A stretch of 64,000 nucleotides of DNA from contig NZ_FTNC01000003.1 in NCBI RefSeq assembly GCF_900156285.1, positions 142,389-206,388 of the forward strand. The letters are read 5' to 3'. The translations under genes and the position numbers were made by a program. Of this stretch, positions 20,160 to 28,956 are shown piece by piece; the first letter of the stretch is position 1, and every line of letters starts with the position of its first letter. The notes under the pieces are model-generated. The model saw nothing but the letters and a program-made list of their open reading frames with translations, did no database searches and was not told where the DNA came from. Origin of the DNA: Halanaerobium kushneri (GTDB taxonomy: Bacteria; Bacillota; Halanaerobiia; Halanaerobiales; Halanaerobiaceae).

Positions 20160-21656
20160 GTGAGTGTAGTCCAAAAAGAACAGGAAGTTGTTGAGAGTTT
20201 AGTTGATTTGTTGTCAGAAGAGCAGGTGAATACCAATGATGAGGATTTATATGAAGCATCAGTAGACAGATACAAAAAATATGCTTTTGCTCGTAATGTC
20301 CTCGATGTTCCACAGCCAGTAGCAATTGTTTATCCAGATTCATCAGAGGAAGTAAGCAGTCTTTTACAATTCTGTAATGAGAATGAAATCAATGTTATTC
20401 CAAGAAGTGGTGATACTTCAACAGAAGGGGGGTTAGAAAACTGGAAAGATTTAACTGTAATAATTGATGCAGAAAATCTTAATAAGATTGTTGATATCGA
20501 CACTTATAATATGCAGGCAACTGTACAGGCAGGTGTGCCGCTGGAAGAATTGGAAGATGAGCTAAGAGAAAAAGGTTTTACTACAGGTCATTCCCCACAG
20601 TCAAAACCAGTAGCTAAAATGGGAGGACTTGTTGCAACCAGAAGTATTGGTCAGCTTTCAACTTTATATGGTGGAATTGAAGATATGGTTATCGGTTTAG
20701 AATGTGTATTCCCTGATGGTCACGTTTCTAAAATTAAAAACGTACCAAGAAGAGCCGGTGGACCTGATATTAGACATATCGCAATTGGTAATGAAGGAAC
20801 ACTTTGTTACATAACTGAGGTTACAGTAAAAATATTTAAACACTATCCTGAAAACAATAAATTTTACGGTTATTTAACTGAAGATATTGAAACCGGAATC
20901 AAAGTTTTAAGAGAAGTAATGGTTAATGGTTATCGTCCTTCAGTTGCCAGAGCTTATTCAGAAGAAGATGCAAAACAGCATTTCTATCACTTCAGCAAGG
21001 ATAAATGTGTTCTGATATTGATGGCAGAAGGACCAAAAAATATTGTTGAGGCTACCGGAGAAGCAGTAGAAGAAGCGGTAGAGAAATTTGACGAGGGTAT
21101 AATCGAAGAGGTTGATAGTGAATTAATTGAAGACTGGTTTAATAATTTAAACTGGTCACAGCAGGATATAGAAGATGAGTATGAAGGTATGATTGAAAAT
21201 GATTCACATGCTGGATTTACTACAGAAATTTCTGCTGACTGGGGAACAATACCAGTAATCTATAACAATGTTATGGAAAGAGTTAAAGAAGAGTTCCCAC
21301 GTGCTCATGAACTGACTCTACTGGGTGGACATTCTTCACACAGTTATATAAATGGAACAAACTTATACTTTGTTTACAATTATGAGATCAACTGTGCTCC
21401 AGAAGATGAATTAAGAGTTTACCATCACCCAATTCACAAAATAATTGTTGAAGAAACATTAAAACATGGTGGCTCAATGTGTCATCACCATGGAATAGGG
21501 AAATATCGTAGTGAATGGACAAAAGAAGAACATGGCTCTGCTTATTACATGTTAGAGAAGCTAAAAGAAGTATTTGATCCTAAGGGTATTATGAATTATG
21601 GCTCAATATTCCCTAAAGAAGATGGAATAAAAAAATATATAAATAAAGAAGAGTAA
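20160..21656 (+). CDS. FAD-binding oxidoreductase, AGPS/GlcD-like (VAO family)
   Basis: This 498-residue protein has the VAO-type FAD domain in its first 240 residues (IPRSGDTSTEGG; GNEGTLCYITEVTVKIF) and a FAD-oxidase C-terminal domain. Near the end it reads CHHHGIGKYRSEW. The triple His resembles alkyldihydroxyacetone-phosphate synthase rather than the single His of GlcD. The start is GTG 20160, 7 bp after GAGGTGG. It leads an operon with an MFS carrier, EtfB/EtfA, an SDR and an FGGY kinase, so it most likely passes electrons from a hydroxy substrate to the flavoprotein pair, as LctD or GlcD do. An ether-lipid role is the alternative. The substrate is unknown. Confidence 0.85.
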   Translation: MSVVQKEQEVVESLVDLLSEEQVNTNDEDLYEASVDRYKKYAFARNVLDVPQPVAIVYPDSSEEVSSLLQFCNENEINVIPRSGDTSTEGGLENWKDLTVIIDAENLNKIVDIDTYNMQATVQAGVPLEELEDELREKGFTTGHSPQSKPVAKMGGLVATRSIGQLSTLYGGIEDMVIGLECVFPDGHVSKIKNVPRRAGGPDIRHIAIGNEGTLCYITEVTVKIFKHYPENNKFYGYLTEDIETGIKVLREVMVNGYRPSVARAYSEEDAKQHFYHFSKDKCVLILMAEGPKNIVEATGEAVEEAVEKFDEGIIEEVDSELIEDWFNNLNWSQQDIEDEYEGMIENDSHAGFTTEISADWGTIPVIYNNVMERVKEEFPRAHELTLLGGHSSHSYINGTNLYFVYNYEINCAPEDELRVYHHPIHKIIVEETLKHGGSMCHHHGIGKYRSEWTKEEHGSAYYMLEKLKEVFDPKGIMNYGSIFPKEDGIKKYINKEE

Positions 21657-21683
21657 AAAGCTAAAGGAATAAAAAAAGAGGCC

Positions 21684-21738
21684 TCCTTCTTTGAATTTAG
21701 CATTTACTACAGCAATAGTTTAAGCATTCAAAGAAGGA
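21684..21738. repeat. 13-bp perfect inverted repeat between the FAD-oxidase and MFS genes
   Basis: TCCTTCTTTGAAT at 21684-21696 and ATTCAAAGAAGGA at 21726-21738 pair perfectly around a 29-nt loop. There is no T tract on the plus strand; on the minus strand a TTTTTTT run follows the stem. Within a plus-strand operon it is more likely an mRNA-processing or stability element than a terminator. Confidence 0.65.
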
Positions 21739-21911
21739 ATCCTCCTAAATTATTCTATCAGAAAAATAAATAGATTTAAATAGTTTTCCAGTCTTAAGTT
21801 TTTAATTTATAAAATTTTCTTTTAAAAATTTTGAATCTTATAAATTAAAAATCAAATCAAAATAATTCTGGAAATCAAATAATAATCTTTTTTCTAAATA
21901 AGGAGGAAATT

Positions 21912-23210
21912 ATGTTTGATAATATAAAAAAAGAAGATTTAAATAGATATTTTCAGTTTACTTTAGTTGTTATAGCAGCAGGAGTTATTTATCCTCTGGT
22001 ATATTTAAGAACTCAGTTCCAGGAGACAATTCTTACAGTATTTAATATGACAAATGGACAGTTAAATAATATTTATTCACTTTTAGGTCTGGTTTTTATC
22101 TTTGGATATTTACCAAGTGGATTATTAAGTGATAAATTTTCAGCGAAAAAGCTTCTTGCTTTATCACTACTTGGTACATCATTAGGAGGATTCTGGTTTG
22201 CTCAGGTTCCTGATCATCCTCAGGTCCAAATAATCTTTGCTATCTGGGGCTTTTTTACAGTATTTACTTTCTGGAGTGCCCATATGAAGCTTGTGAAAAT
22301 GCTTTCCACAGATAAAGATGAAGGTAAATTTTTTGGTATACTTGATGGTGGTAGAGGGGTTGTAGAAGCTGCCTTAGGAAGTCTGGCAGTATTTATTTTT
22401 GCCCAGGTGCTTGGTGAAGCCACCAATGTAGCTGCAAAAGCAGATGCTTTAATATCTGTTATTTATATGTATTCATTTGTTTTACTTATTTCATCTATTT
22501 TAGTATTTTTCTTTGTTAAAGAACAAAGAAGTTCAGAAGCTAATGAGGATGAAGGATATGAAGCACCTAAATTAAAACTATCTGACCTTAAGGAACTGCT
22601 GAAAAATAAATATATCTACCTTCAGGGTGGAATTGTATTTATGGGTTATTCCGTATTCTGGACTTCATATTATGTTGGTGGATTTTTGCAAACAAATGTT
22701 GGAGCTACAGCTGTAACAGTAGGTACTGTTATGGGTATAGTACTCTGGATGAGACCTGTTGGTGGATTTTTAGGAGGCTATTTAGCAGATAAGATTGGAA
22801 AAGAAAAGACTATTGGTGGAGCACTTACAGGGGGAGCAATCTGCTTAATTCTGCTAGCAACTCTACCGGTTTCCTTAAATAATTATGTATTCTATGGTTT
22901 AGCTATAATCTTTGGTGTATTCTACTATGCAATCCGTGGAACATACTGGTCTTTACTTGGAAAAGCAAAAATAGATCCAGTGATTATGGGTTCAGCAATT
23001 GGTTTAATATCCTTAATCGGTTATTTCCCGGATATTATTTTACCACAGATGAACTCCTTCCTCTTTAACACTTTTGGCAGTAATGGTGGGTATAATGCCT
23101 ACTTTATTGTAAGTGCTGGTTTAGGAGTTCTTGGTGTAGTAATTGCTACTATCTATTATAGAGTTAATAAGAACGAAATAATGGAAAATTCTGAGGAAGA
23201 GGTTGCCTAA
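21912..23210 (+). CDS. Major facilitator superfamily transporter
   Basis: This 432-residue protein has twelve hydrophobic segments in two halves, joined by a charged loop near residues 205-225. The MFS motif between TM2 and TM3 reads LPSGLLSDKFSAKK, and its repeat in the second half GGYLADKIGKEKT. It belongs to the anion/organic-acid-like part of the superfamily (NarK/GlpT-related); I cannot assign the substrate. An AAGGAGG site precedes the ATG. Its place between the FAD enzyme and Etf genes suggests it imports the operon's substrate, for example a sugar acid or polyol. Confidence 0.88.
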   Translation: MFDNIKKEDLNRYFQFTLVVIAAGVIYPLVYLRTQFQETILTVFNMTNGQLNNIYSLLGLVFIFGYLPSGLLSDKFSAKKLLALSLLGTSLGGFWFAQVPDHPQVQIIFAIWGFFTVFTFWSAHMKLVKMLSTDKDEGKFFGILDGGRGVVEAALGSLAVFIFAQVLGEATNVAAKADALISVIYMYSFVLLISSILVFFFVKEQRSSEANEDEGYEAPKLKLSDLKELLKNKYIYLQGGIVFMGYSVFWTSYYVGGFLQTNVGATAVTVGTVMGIVLWMRPVGGFLGGYLADKIGKEKTIGGALTGGAICLILLATLPVSLNNYVFYGLAIIFGVFYYAIRGTYWSLLGKAKIDPVIMGSAIGLISLIGYFPDIILPQMNSFLFNTFGSNGGYNAYFIVSAGLGVLGVVIATIYYRVNKNEIMENSEEEVA

Positions 23211-23217
23211 TTAAACT

Positions 23218-24012
23218 ATGAAAATAATATGCCTTGTTAAATATGTTCCCAATGTAGAAGATATAAAATATGATTATGAAGAAAATGTTCTAATCAGAGA
23301 TAATGTTAAATTAATTCTTAATCCGGATGATGCTGCTGCAGTTGCTTTTGCCTTAAAGCTTAAAGATAGTAGGCCCGATCTTGAATTAGAAGTTTTAACG
23401 ATGGGGCCGAAATCTGTTAGGCCTTTTGTAGAAGATCTCTTAAGAAGAGATGTCGATCAGGCGACTATTATCTCAGATACTGCTTTTGCCGGCAGTGATA
23501 CCTATGCCACTGCAAAAATACTGGCAGCCTATTTAAAGGATAAGGAATATGACTGTATCTTAACAGGAAGTAAAAGCCTTGATGGAGATACTTCCCATAT
23601 TCCTGCCCAGGTTGGGGAAATACTCAATTTAAATCAGATGTCTAATCTGATGAGTATTGAGCAAGATTCATTTACTAAAGACAGAGCAGTTTTTGAGGTT
23701 GAAAGTGGAGATAAAAGATTAAAATATGAGATTTTATTTCCGGCAGTTTTAAGCCTCAGAAAAGAGAGCGGTTATGAGCTTCCCTATATAAAGTATGAGA
23801 ATATGTCACTGGATGTTAGTGATAAGCTGGACATTATTTCAAATAAAGAACTTGGGCTTGCTGAAGATAGTATAGGACTTAAGGGCTCTCTAACGAGAGT
23901 TGCCAATACTTATAATAAAAACTTTAAAGAAAAAGATAAAACAGTAGTCAAAAATGATGATCAGGGCATAGATTTCGTATATTCATTTTTAGAAAGGAAA
24001 GGCTTTGTTTAA
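23218..24012 (+). CDS. etfB: Electron transfer flavoprotein beta subunit
   Basis: This 264-residue EtfB/FixA opens with MKIICLVKYVPNVEDIKYD. It has the NPDDAAAVAFALKLKD helix, the VLTMGP stretch, and TGSKSLDGDTSHIPAQVGE, which contacts the nucleotide (AMP or the second FAD). With EtfA it carries electrons from a dehydrogenase flavin. In anaerobes EtfAB can also bifurcate or confurcate electrons using NAD and ferredoxin, but the sequence alone does not settle which mode applies here. It starts 7 bp after the MFS gene with only a weak ribosome site, so translation is probably coupled. Confidence 0.94.
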   Translation: MKIICLVKYVPNVEDIKYDYEENVLIRDNVKLILNPDDAAAVAFALKLKDSRPDLELEVLTMGPKSVRPFVEDLLRRDVDQATIISDTAFAGSDTYATAKILAAYLKDKEYDCILTGSKSLDGDTSHIPAQVGEILNLNQMSNLMSIEQDSFTKDRAVFEVESGDKRLKYEILFPAVLSLRKESGYELPYIKYENMSLDVSDKLDIISNKELGLAEDSIGLKGSLTRVANTYNKNFKEKDKTVVKNDDQGIDFVYSFLERKGFV

Positions 24013-24013
24013 T

Positions 24014-24970
24014 ATGGAAAAAACTTTAATTTATCTAGATCCTGAAAATATTAAAAATTCAATAGAGCTTTTAGAGGTTGCAGAGCAAATCCATGCTGAA
24101 AGTGATTTTGAGAGTTATGGAGTTATAATTAATGATTCAGCTGCCAGGCAGGAGCTAAATCATTTTGATTATATAATTAAGGTTCAGAATGAGGAACTTA
24201 AAAATTATGATCCTCTTGCTGTCACTGATATTATGGAAGAGATAGAAAATAAATATAACTTTGACAGCATTATTATCCCGGCAACCCACTTTGGTAGAAT
24301 GCTGGCACCTCGTCTGGCAATGAGGCTTCATGTGGGATTAGTTGCAGATGTAACTGAAATTAAAAAAGATGGAGATGAATTAGAGCTAGTTAGACCTGCC
24401 TTCAGCGGGAGAATAATGGCCGGGATTGTAACTGAGGCCAGAAAACCAATTATGTTAAGTGTAAGGCAAAATGTTTTTTCCTATGATTCTCCGCTTGAAA
24501 AAAATGTTAAGATAATTGATTTTAAACCAGTAGATTATCAAAAGGGAAATATTAAATTATTAGAGAGCAGAAAAAATGAAATATCTTATGATATTAGAGA
24601 GAGTGAGATTCTTGTTTCAGGTGGAGGAGGAACTCTCAAAAATTTTGAAGAGATAAAACTGCTGGCTGATAATTTAAATGCTGAAGTTTCTGCCAGTCGA
24701 AAGATTATAGATAATGGTAAAGCATCCCGCAATATTCAGGTAGGTCAGTCAGGTAAAACAGTAAGCCCTGATTTATATATAGCTCTGGGAATCAGTGGAG
24801 CTATAGAACATGTTGCAGGGTTAAAAAATATAGAGAATATTATTTCTGTAAATGTTAATAAAAATGCACCGATCTGCAGCCTTTCAGATATTGTTGTTGA
24901 AGGTGATGCGATGGAGTTTGTTAAAAAATTATCAGCAAAGATTAAAAAAAATAAAAAGCAAAAAAATTAG
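24014..24970 (+). CDS. etfA: Electron transfer flavoprotein alpha subunit
   Basis: This 318-residue EtfA/FixB shows a nucleotide-binding-like N-terminal domain and the FAD domain near the C-terminus (VGQSGKTVSPDLYIALGISG; NVNKNAPICSLSDIVVEGDA). It lacks the N-terminal ferredoxin domain present in some clostridial EtfA proteins. The ATG at 24014 begins 1 bp after the EtfB stop; a TTG at 24005 gives three more residues but fits the ribosome site less well. It forms a heterodimer with EtfB. The AGPS/GlcD-like enzyme is the likely electron donor, as in lactate dehydrogenase/Etf complexes. Confidence 0.94.
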   Translation: MEKTLIYLDPENIKNSIELLEVAEQIHAESDFESYGVIINDSAARQELNHFDYIIKVQNEELKNYDPLAVTDIMEEIENKYNFDSIIIPATHFGRMLAPRLAMRLHVGLVADVTEIKKDGDELELVRPAFSGRIMAGIVTEARKPIMLSVRQNVFSYDSPLEKNVKIIDFKPVDYQKGNIKLLESRKNEISYDIRESEILVSGGGGTLKNFEEIKLLADNLNAEVSASRKIIDNGKASRNIQVGQSGKTVSPDLYIALGISGAIEHVAGLKNIENIISVNVNKNAPICSLSDIVVEGDAMEFVKKLSAKIKKNKKQKN

Positions 24971-24981
24971 GAGGAATAATA

Positions 24982-25761
24982 ATGGATGTTATGGACTTTA
25001 ATATGGATATGTTTAATTTAGAAGGTAAGAATGCTTTAGTTACAGGTGGAAACACCGGACTTGGTCAGGCTTTTGCTACTGCTCTTGCTAAAGGTGGAGC
25101 AAATGTAATGGCAGTTAGTCTGCAGGGTGATGGTGGAGAGACAAAAGAAATGATCGAATCCTGTGGCAGTGAGTATAAGTTTATGAAAGCAGATATTACA
25201 GAAGATGGTAAGTGTAAAAAAGCTGTTGATGCTGTTGTAGATGAGTGGGGAAGCATTGATATTGTAGTAAACTGTGCTGGCATTTCCATTAATGTTAGAG
25301 ATGTAACCAAATATACCAGAAAAGAATGGGATAAGATGGTTTCTGTAAATCTAACAGCCGCTTTTGAAATGATCCATGAAGCTTCTAAATATATGATTGA
25401 GCAGGAAAGTGGAAAAATTATTAATATCGGTTCACTATTCTCATTCCTGGGTGGACAGTGGTCACCAGCATATGCTTCTACAAAACATGGTATTGTTGGT
25501 CTGACAAAGGCTATGTGTGATGAATTAGCTCAGTTTAATGTTCAGGTTAATACAATTGCTCCTGGTTATTTTAAGACTAAATTGACAGAAGAAACCAGAA
25601 ATGATGAAGAGAAGAATGAAACTATTTTATCTCATATCCCTGCAAATAGATGGGGAGATAAAGCTGATTTAATGGGAGCCTGCGTATTCTTAGCCAGTTC
25701 TGCTTCAGATTATGTAAATGGAACTGTACTTACTGTTGATGGAGGTTATTTAGTACGATAA
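24982..25761 (+). CDS. Short-chain dehydrogenase/reductase
   Basis: This 259-residue classical SDR has TGGNTGLGQAFA (NAD(P)-binding glycine motif) near residue 20, NCAGIS, catalytic Ser in NIGSLFSFLGG, YASTKHG (Tyr and Lys of the active site) near residue 157, and the C-terminal VNGTVLTVDGGY. It resembles gluconate 5-dehydrogenase/KduD-type enzymes, which act on sugar acids or polyols. A GGAGG site precedes the ATG, 12 bp after etfA. Between an ETF-coupled flavoenzyme and a sugar kinase it would carry out a second redox step to make the kinase substrate (inference). Confidence 0.92.
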   Translation: MDVMDFNMDMFNLEGKNALVTGGNTGLGQAFATALAKGGANVMAVSLQGDGGETKEMIESCGSEYKFMKADITEDGKCKKAVDAVVDEWGSIDIVVNCAGISINVRDVTKYTRKEWDKMVSVNLTAAFEMIHEASKYMIEQESGKIINIGSLFSFLGGQWSPAYASTKHGIVGLTKAMCDELAQFNVQVNTIAPGYFKTKLTEETRNDEEKNETILSHIPANRWGDKADLMGACVFLASSASDYVNGTVLTVDGGYLVR

Positions 25762-25788
25762 AATATCATTGAAAAGGGGAATTTTAAA

Positions 25789-27216
25789 ATGTCAAAATAT
25801 ATATTGGGGATAGATCAAGGAACTCAAAGCACCAAAGTAACTATTTTTGATACTTTAGGTCATAAAATTGTGTCCCATACTGAACAGTTAAGAGAAATTC
25901 AACTGGGTGATAATGGTGAAGCCCTTCATCCAGATGATGACTTATGGACCAGTCTTAAAGAGACCTGTAATAAAGTATTTGAAAAATTTGAAGGAAATAA
26001 AGATGATATAATAGGAGTTGGCTTATTATCCATTAGATGCTGCCGGGCTCTACTTAAAGAGAACGGAGAGCTTGCATCACCGGTTCAAAGCTGGATGGAT
26101 ATCAGACTTTCCAGACCATATGAGCCAGAAGATGATGAGGTAAGATACTGTACAACAACAACTGGCTATTTAACTCACAGATTAACTGGTGAAACTAAGG
26201 ATACAAGGTCAAATTATGTGGGGCCCTGGCCTATTGATCCTGAAAATTTAGAATGGTTTGAAGATGAAGAAAAATACACAACCCCAAGAGATATGTTATT
26301 TGAATTGGTAGATCCAGCAACTGTCTTAGGAGAAGTTACTGCTGAAGCAAGTAAGTTGACCGGGATTCCTGCTGGGATACCAGTTGTTTCTACTTCAAAT
26401 GACAAAGCTGTTGAAGGATTGGGAGCAGGAATAACAGATGATGGAACTGTTCTTGTATCCTTAGGTACATATATAACATCAATGATGATGGGAGATGAGT
26501 ACGACTCTGAACCAGAAAACTACTTTACAAATCCAGGTGCTACTCCAGGAGAGTTTCTCTATGAAAGTAGTGGAATTAGAAGAGGTATGTCAACTGTAAC
26601 CTGGATCAAAGATTTATTAGGCAGTGATGTGATAGAAGAGGCAGAAAAGAGAGATATTTCACCGGAAAATTATTTAAATATGCTTGCTGAAGATATTCCT
26701 GCTGGAAGTAATGGCTTATATACAGTACTCCACTGGCTGCCTAGACCAAATAAACAGCATGAGCGTGGAATTATGATCGGATTTAATGGAACCCACAAAG
26801 GACCTCATATGTTCCGCTCAATACTTGAGGGTATAGCCTTAACAATGTATAATAATTCTCAGGCAATGTGTGATGAGCTGGATATTGATTTAAATGAAAT
26901 TGTAGTAAGTGGTGGTGGCTCAAAAGGAGATTTATTTATGCAGATCTTCTCTGATATCTATGGGGTACCTGCCCACAGAAATGAAGTGAATGGAGCTGCT
27001 GGACTTGGTTCTGCTATCTGTGCTGCCTTAGCTCTTGATGTTTATGACAGCAGAGAAGAAGCTATAGAAAAGATGGTAAGACATGAGGATACATTTACTC
27101 CAGATCTGGAAACTCATGAATTTTATCAGGAAATAAACGAAAAAGTATACAAGCATATTCCACAGCATAATGAACAACTATTAAAAAAATCACATAATAT
27201 ATTAAATGAAGAGTAA
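25789..27216 (+). CDS. FGGY-family carbohydrate kinase
   Basis: This 475-residue kinase has YILGIDQGTQSTKVTIFD at the N-terminus (phosphate-1 motif), the central STSNDKAVEGLGAG and SLGTYITSMM region, and VVSGGGSKGDLFMQIFSDIY near residue 370 (adenosine motif). It is similar in size and layout to xylulokinase, glycerol kinase and erythritol-type kinases. The substrate-binding region (LLSIRCCRALLKENGE) does not let me choose among them. It is the last gene of the FAD-oxidase/Etf operon and is followed by a strong terminator, so it probably commits the pathway product to central metabolism as a phosphate ester. Confidence 0.92.
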   Translation: MSKYILGIDQGTQSTKVTIFDTLGHKIVSHTEQLREIQLGDNGEALHPDDDLWTSLKETCNKVFEKFEGNKDDIIGVGLLSIRCCRALLKENGELASPVQSWMDIRLSRPYEPEDDEVRYCTTTTGYLTHRLTGETKDTRSNYVGPWPIDPENLEWFEDEEKYTTPRDMLFELVDPATVLGEVTAEASKLTGIPAGIPVVSTSNDKAVEGLGAGITDDGTVLVSLGTYITSMMMGDEYDSEPENYFTNPGATPGEFLYESSGIRRGMSTVTWIKDLLGSDVIEEAEKRDISPENYLNMLAEDIPAGSNGLYTVLHWLPRPNKQHERGIMIGFNGTHKGPHMFRSILEGIALTMYNNSQAMCDELDIDLNEIVVSGGGSKGDLFMQIFSDIYGVPAHRNEVNGAAGLGSAICAALALDVYDSREEAIEKMVRHEDTFTPDLETHEFYQEINEKVYKHIPQHNEQLLKKSHNILNEE

Positions 27217-27241
27217 GAATATAAATAGTTTTAAGAAATAG

Positions 27242-27291
27242 ATATAAACTGGCAGAAAAAGTTTTTCTGCCAGTTTATATGATGTTTTTTT
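27242..27291 (+). terminator. Strong rho-independent terminator
   Basis: A perfect 19-bp inverted repeat (27242-27260 and 27262-27280, core AACTGGCAG/CTGCCAGTT) is followed by a seven-T run. It closes the FAD-oxidase/Etf/SDR/kinase operon. Confidence 0.92.
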
Positions 27292-27354
27292 GCTTAAATT
27301 ATTTAAAATTTTTATTTGCTGCTATATTCTTTACATATTTTAAGGGGGGTTATT

Positions 27355-28953
27355 TTGGAAAATACTAAATTTAAAAATGAGGAAGAAAAATTTGAAGAAA
27401 ACTCAGAAGAGGAAAAGACAGTTCAAAAAATACGGCCATATGTTTTTTATCCCACATTTATTCTGCTGATATCAACAATTATTTTAAACTTTACAAATGA
27501 AAAACTATTCTTAAAAGTTACATCTGTTGCTAAAAATTTTATGGTAGTTGATATGGGCTGGCTCTTTAGTATTACAGGTGGTTTAAGTGTTGTTATAATT
27601 GTTTTTGTTTATTTTTCACCTCTCGGGGAAGTAAGACTGGGTGGAGAAGATGCTGAACCAATACTTAATCGGCCATCCTGGTTTGCAATAACACTCTGTA
27701 CAACTATAGCTGCTGGAATTTTATTCTGGGGTACAGCAGAGCCGATGTGGCATTTTGCCTATCCACCTGAATCTTTAGGAATTGAACCAAGGTCTGTAGA
27801 TGCAGCAAAATTTGCGATGGAAACAATGTATCTTCACTGGACATTTATACCCTATGCTATTTATACAGTTCCTACTATAGTTTTTGGCTTTGCCTATTAT
27901 AATATGAAGCGTTCATTTAGTGTGGGTTCTCAAATTGCTCCTTTAGTTAAGCAGAAAAAACAGAAAAAGTTCAATAACATAATTGATGCAGTTGTTTTAT
28001 TTACAGTTGCAACAGGTATTTCTTCATCTTTTGGAACAGCTGTTATGAATATGGGTGGAGGAATGAATGCTTTATTTAACATCAATAACAGTAAATCACT
28101 CTGGGTAGTGATCACAGTAGCCGGAACAATAGCCTTTATTATTTCTTCAGGAACTGGTTTGATGAAGGGTATCAGAGTTCTTTCAAATGTTAATATGTAT
28201 ATTTATTATATAATAATTGCTGTATTACTAATATTGGGTCCATCTGTTTATTTTTTGAGAGTTGGAACAGAAACTTTCGGTATATTCTTAGACAATATTT
28301 TTAGTAGAGCACTTTTTACAGGAGGAGCAGCTGGTGATCAGTGGGCCTCAGACTGGACGATGTTTTACTGGTCTAACTGGATGGCCTGGGCACCGGTTTC
28401 TGCAGTTTTTCTAGCCAGAGTTGCTTACGGATATAAAATTAAAGAAGTTGTATTAATGAATTTTGTTTTCCCAAGTATATTCAGTACTGTCTGGATGACA
28501 ATACTTTCTGGAACTACAATTAATTATCAGATGACAGGTAAGGTAGATGTATTAGGAATAATGAGTGAACAGGGTTCAGGTGCGGCAGCTTATGCCGTTT
28601 TAGGAGAGTTACCCCTCTCTGGAGTTATAATAGCTATTTATCTCCTGGCTGTTATGATTTCATTTATTACAGCAACTGACTCTACTACAAATGCGATGTC
28701 AAGTATCAGTACTTCTGGAATTAAGATAGGAGATGAAGAAGCACCACTACCGATTAAATTAATCTGGGGAATTATCATTGGTGGTATTGCACTTGTATTT
28801 ATAACAACCCTAGGTTTAGATGGAATAAAAATGATGTCCTATCTGGGAGGATTTCCTGCCCTTTTCTTAGGTTTATTTAGTCTGGCATCACTTGTATTGA
28901 TGATGAGAAGGCCCGAAAAATTTGATATCAAAATTAATAAAAAGGATGATTAG
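27355..28953 (+). CDS. BCCT-family transporter
   Basis: This 532-residue protein has an acidic N-terminal tail (residues 1-25), twelve hydrophobic segments, the GILFWGTAEPMWHFAYPP motif in the early helices, and the BCCT signature around DWTMFYWSNWMAWAP. BCCT carriers move betaine, choline, carnitine or other trimethylamine-like compounds, usually with Na+ or H+; in a halophile osmoprotectant uptake is the obvious role. The TTG start at 27355 is 5-6 bp after AAGGGGGG; an in-frame start at 27316 would ignore that site. The surE gene begins 3 bp after its stop, an unusual pairing. Confidence 0.93.
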   Translation: MENTKFKNEEEKFEENSEEEKTVQKIRPYVFYPTFILLISTIILNFTNEKLFLKVTSVAKNFMVVDMGWLFSITGGLSVVIIVFVYFSPLGEVRLGGEDAEPILNRPSWFAITLCTTIAAGILFWGTAEPMWHFAYPPESLGIEPRSVDAAKFAMETMYLHWTFIPYAIYTVPTIVFGFAYYNMKRSFSVGSQIAPLVKQKKQKKFNNIIDAVVLFTVATGISSSFGTAVMNMGGGMNALFNINNSKSLWVVITVAGTIAFIISSGTGLMKGIRVLSNVNMYIYYIIIAVLLILGPSVYFLRVGTETFGIFLDNIFSRALFTGGAAGDQWASDWTMFYWSNWMAWAPVSAVFLARVAYGYKIKEVVLMNFVFPSIFSTVWMTILSGTTINYQMTGKVDVLGIMSEQGSGAAAYAVLGELPLSGVIIAIYLLAVMISFITATDSTTNAMSSISTSGIKIGDEEAPLPIKLIWGIIIGGIALVFITTLGLDGIKMMSYLGGFPALFLGLFSLASLVLMMRRPEKFDIKINKKDD

Positions 28954-28956
28954 TTA

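Noticed and set aside
20160..21656. Ether-lipid synthase as the primary call for the FAD enzyme
   Set aside because: The HHH motif resembles alkyl-DHAP synthase, but the neighbours (Etf, SDR, kinase, carrier) are catabolic, so the name was kept general.
27316..27354. Extra N-terminal residues on the BCCT carrier from an upstream in-frame start
   Set aside because: A strong ribosome site (AAGGGGGG) lies just before TTG 27355, and the added residues would run through it.
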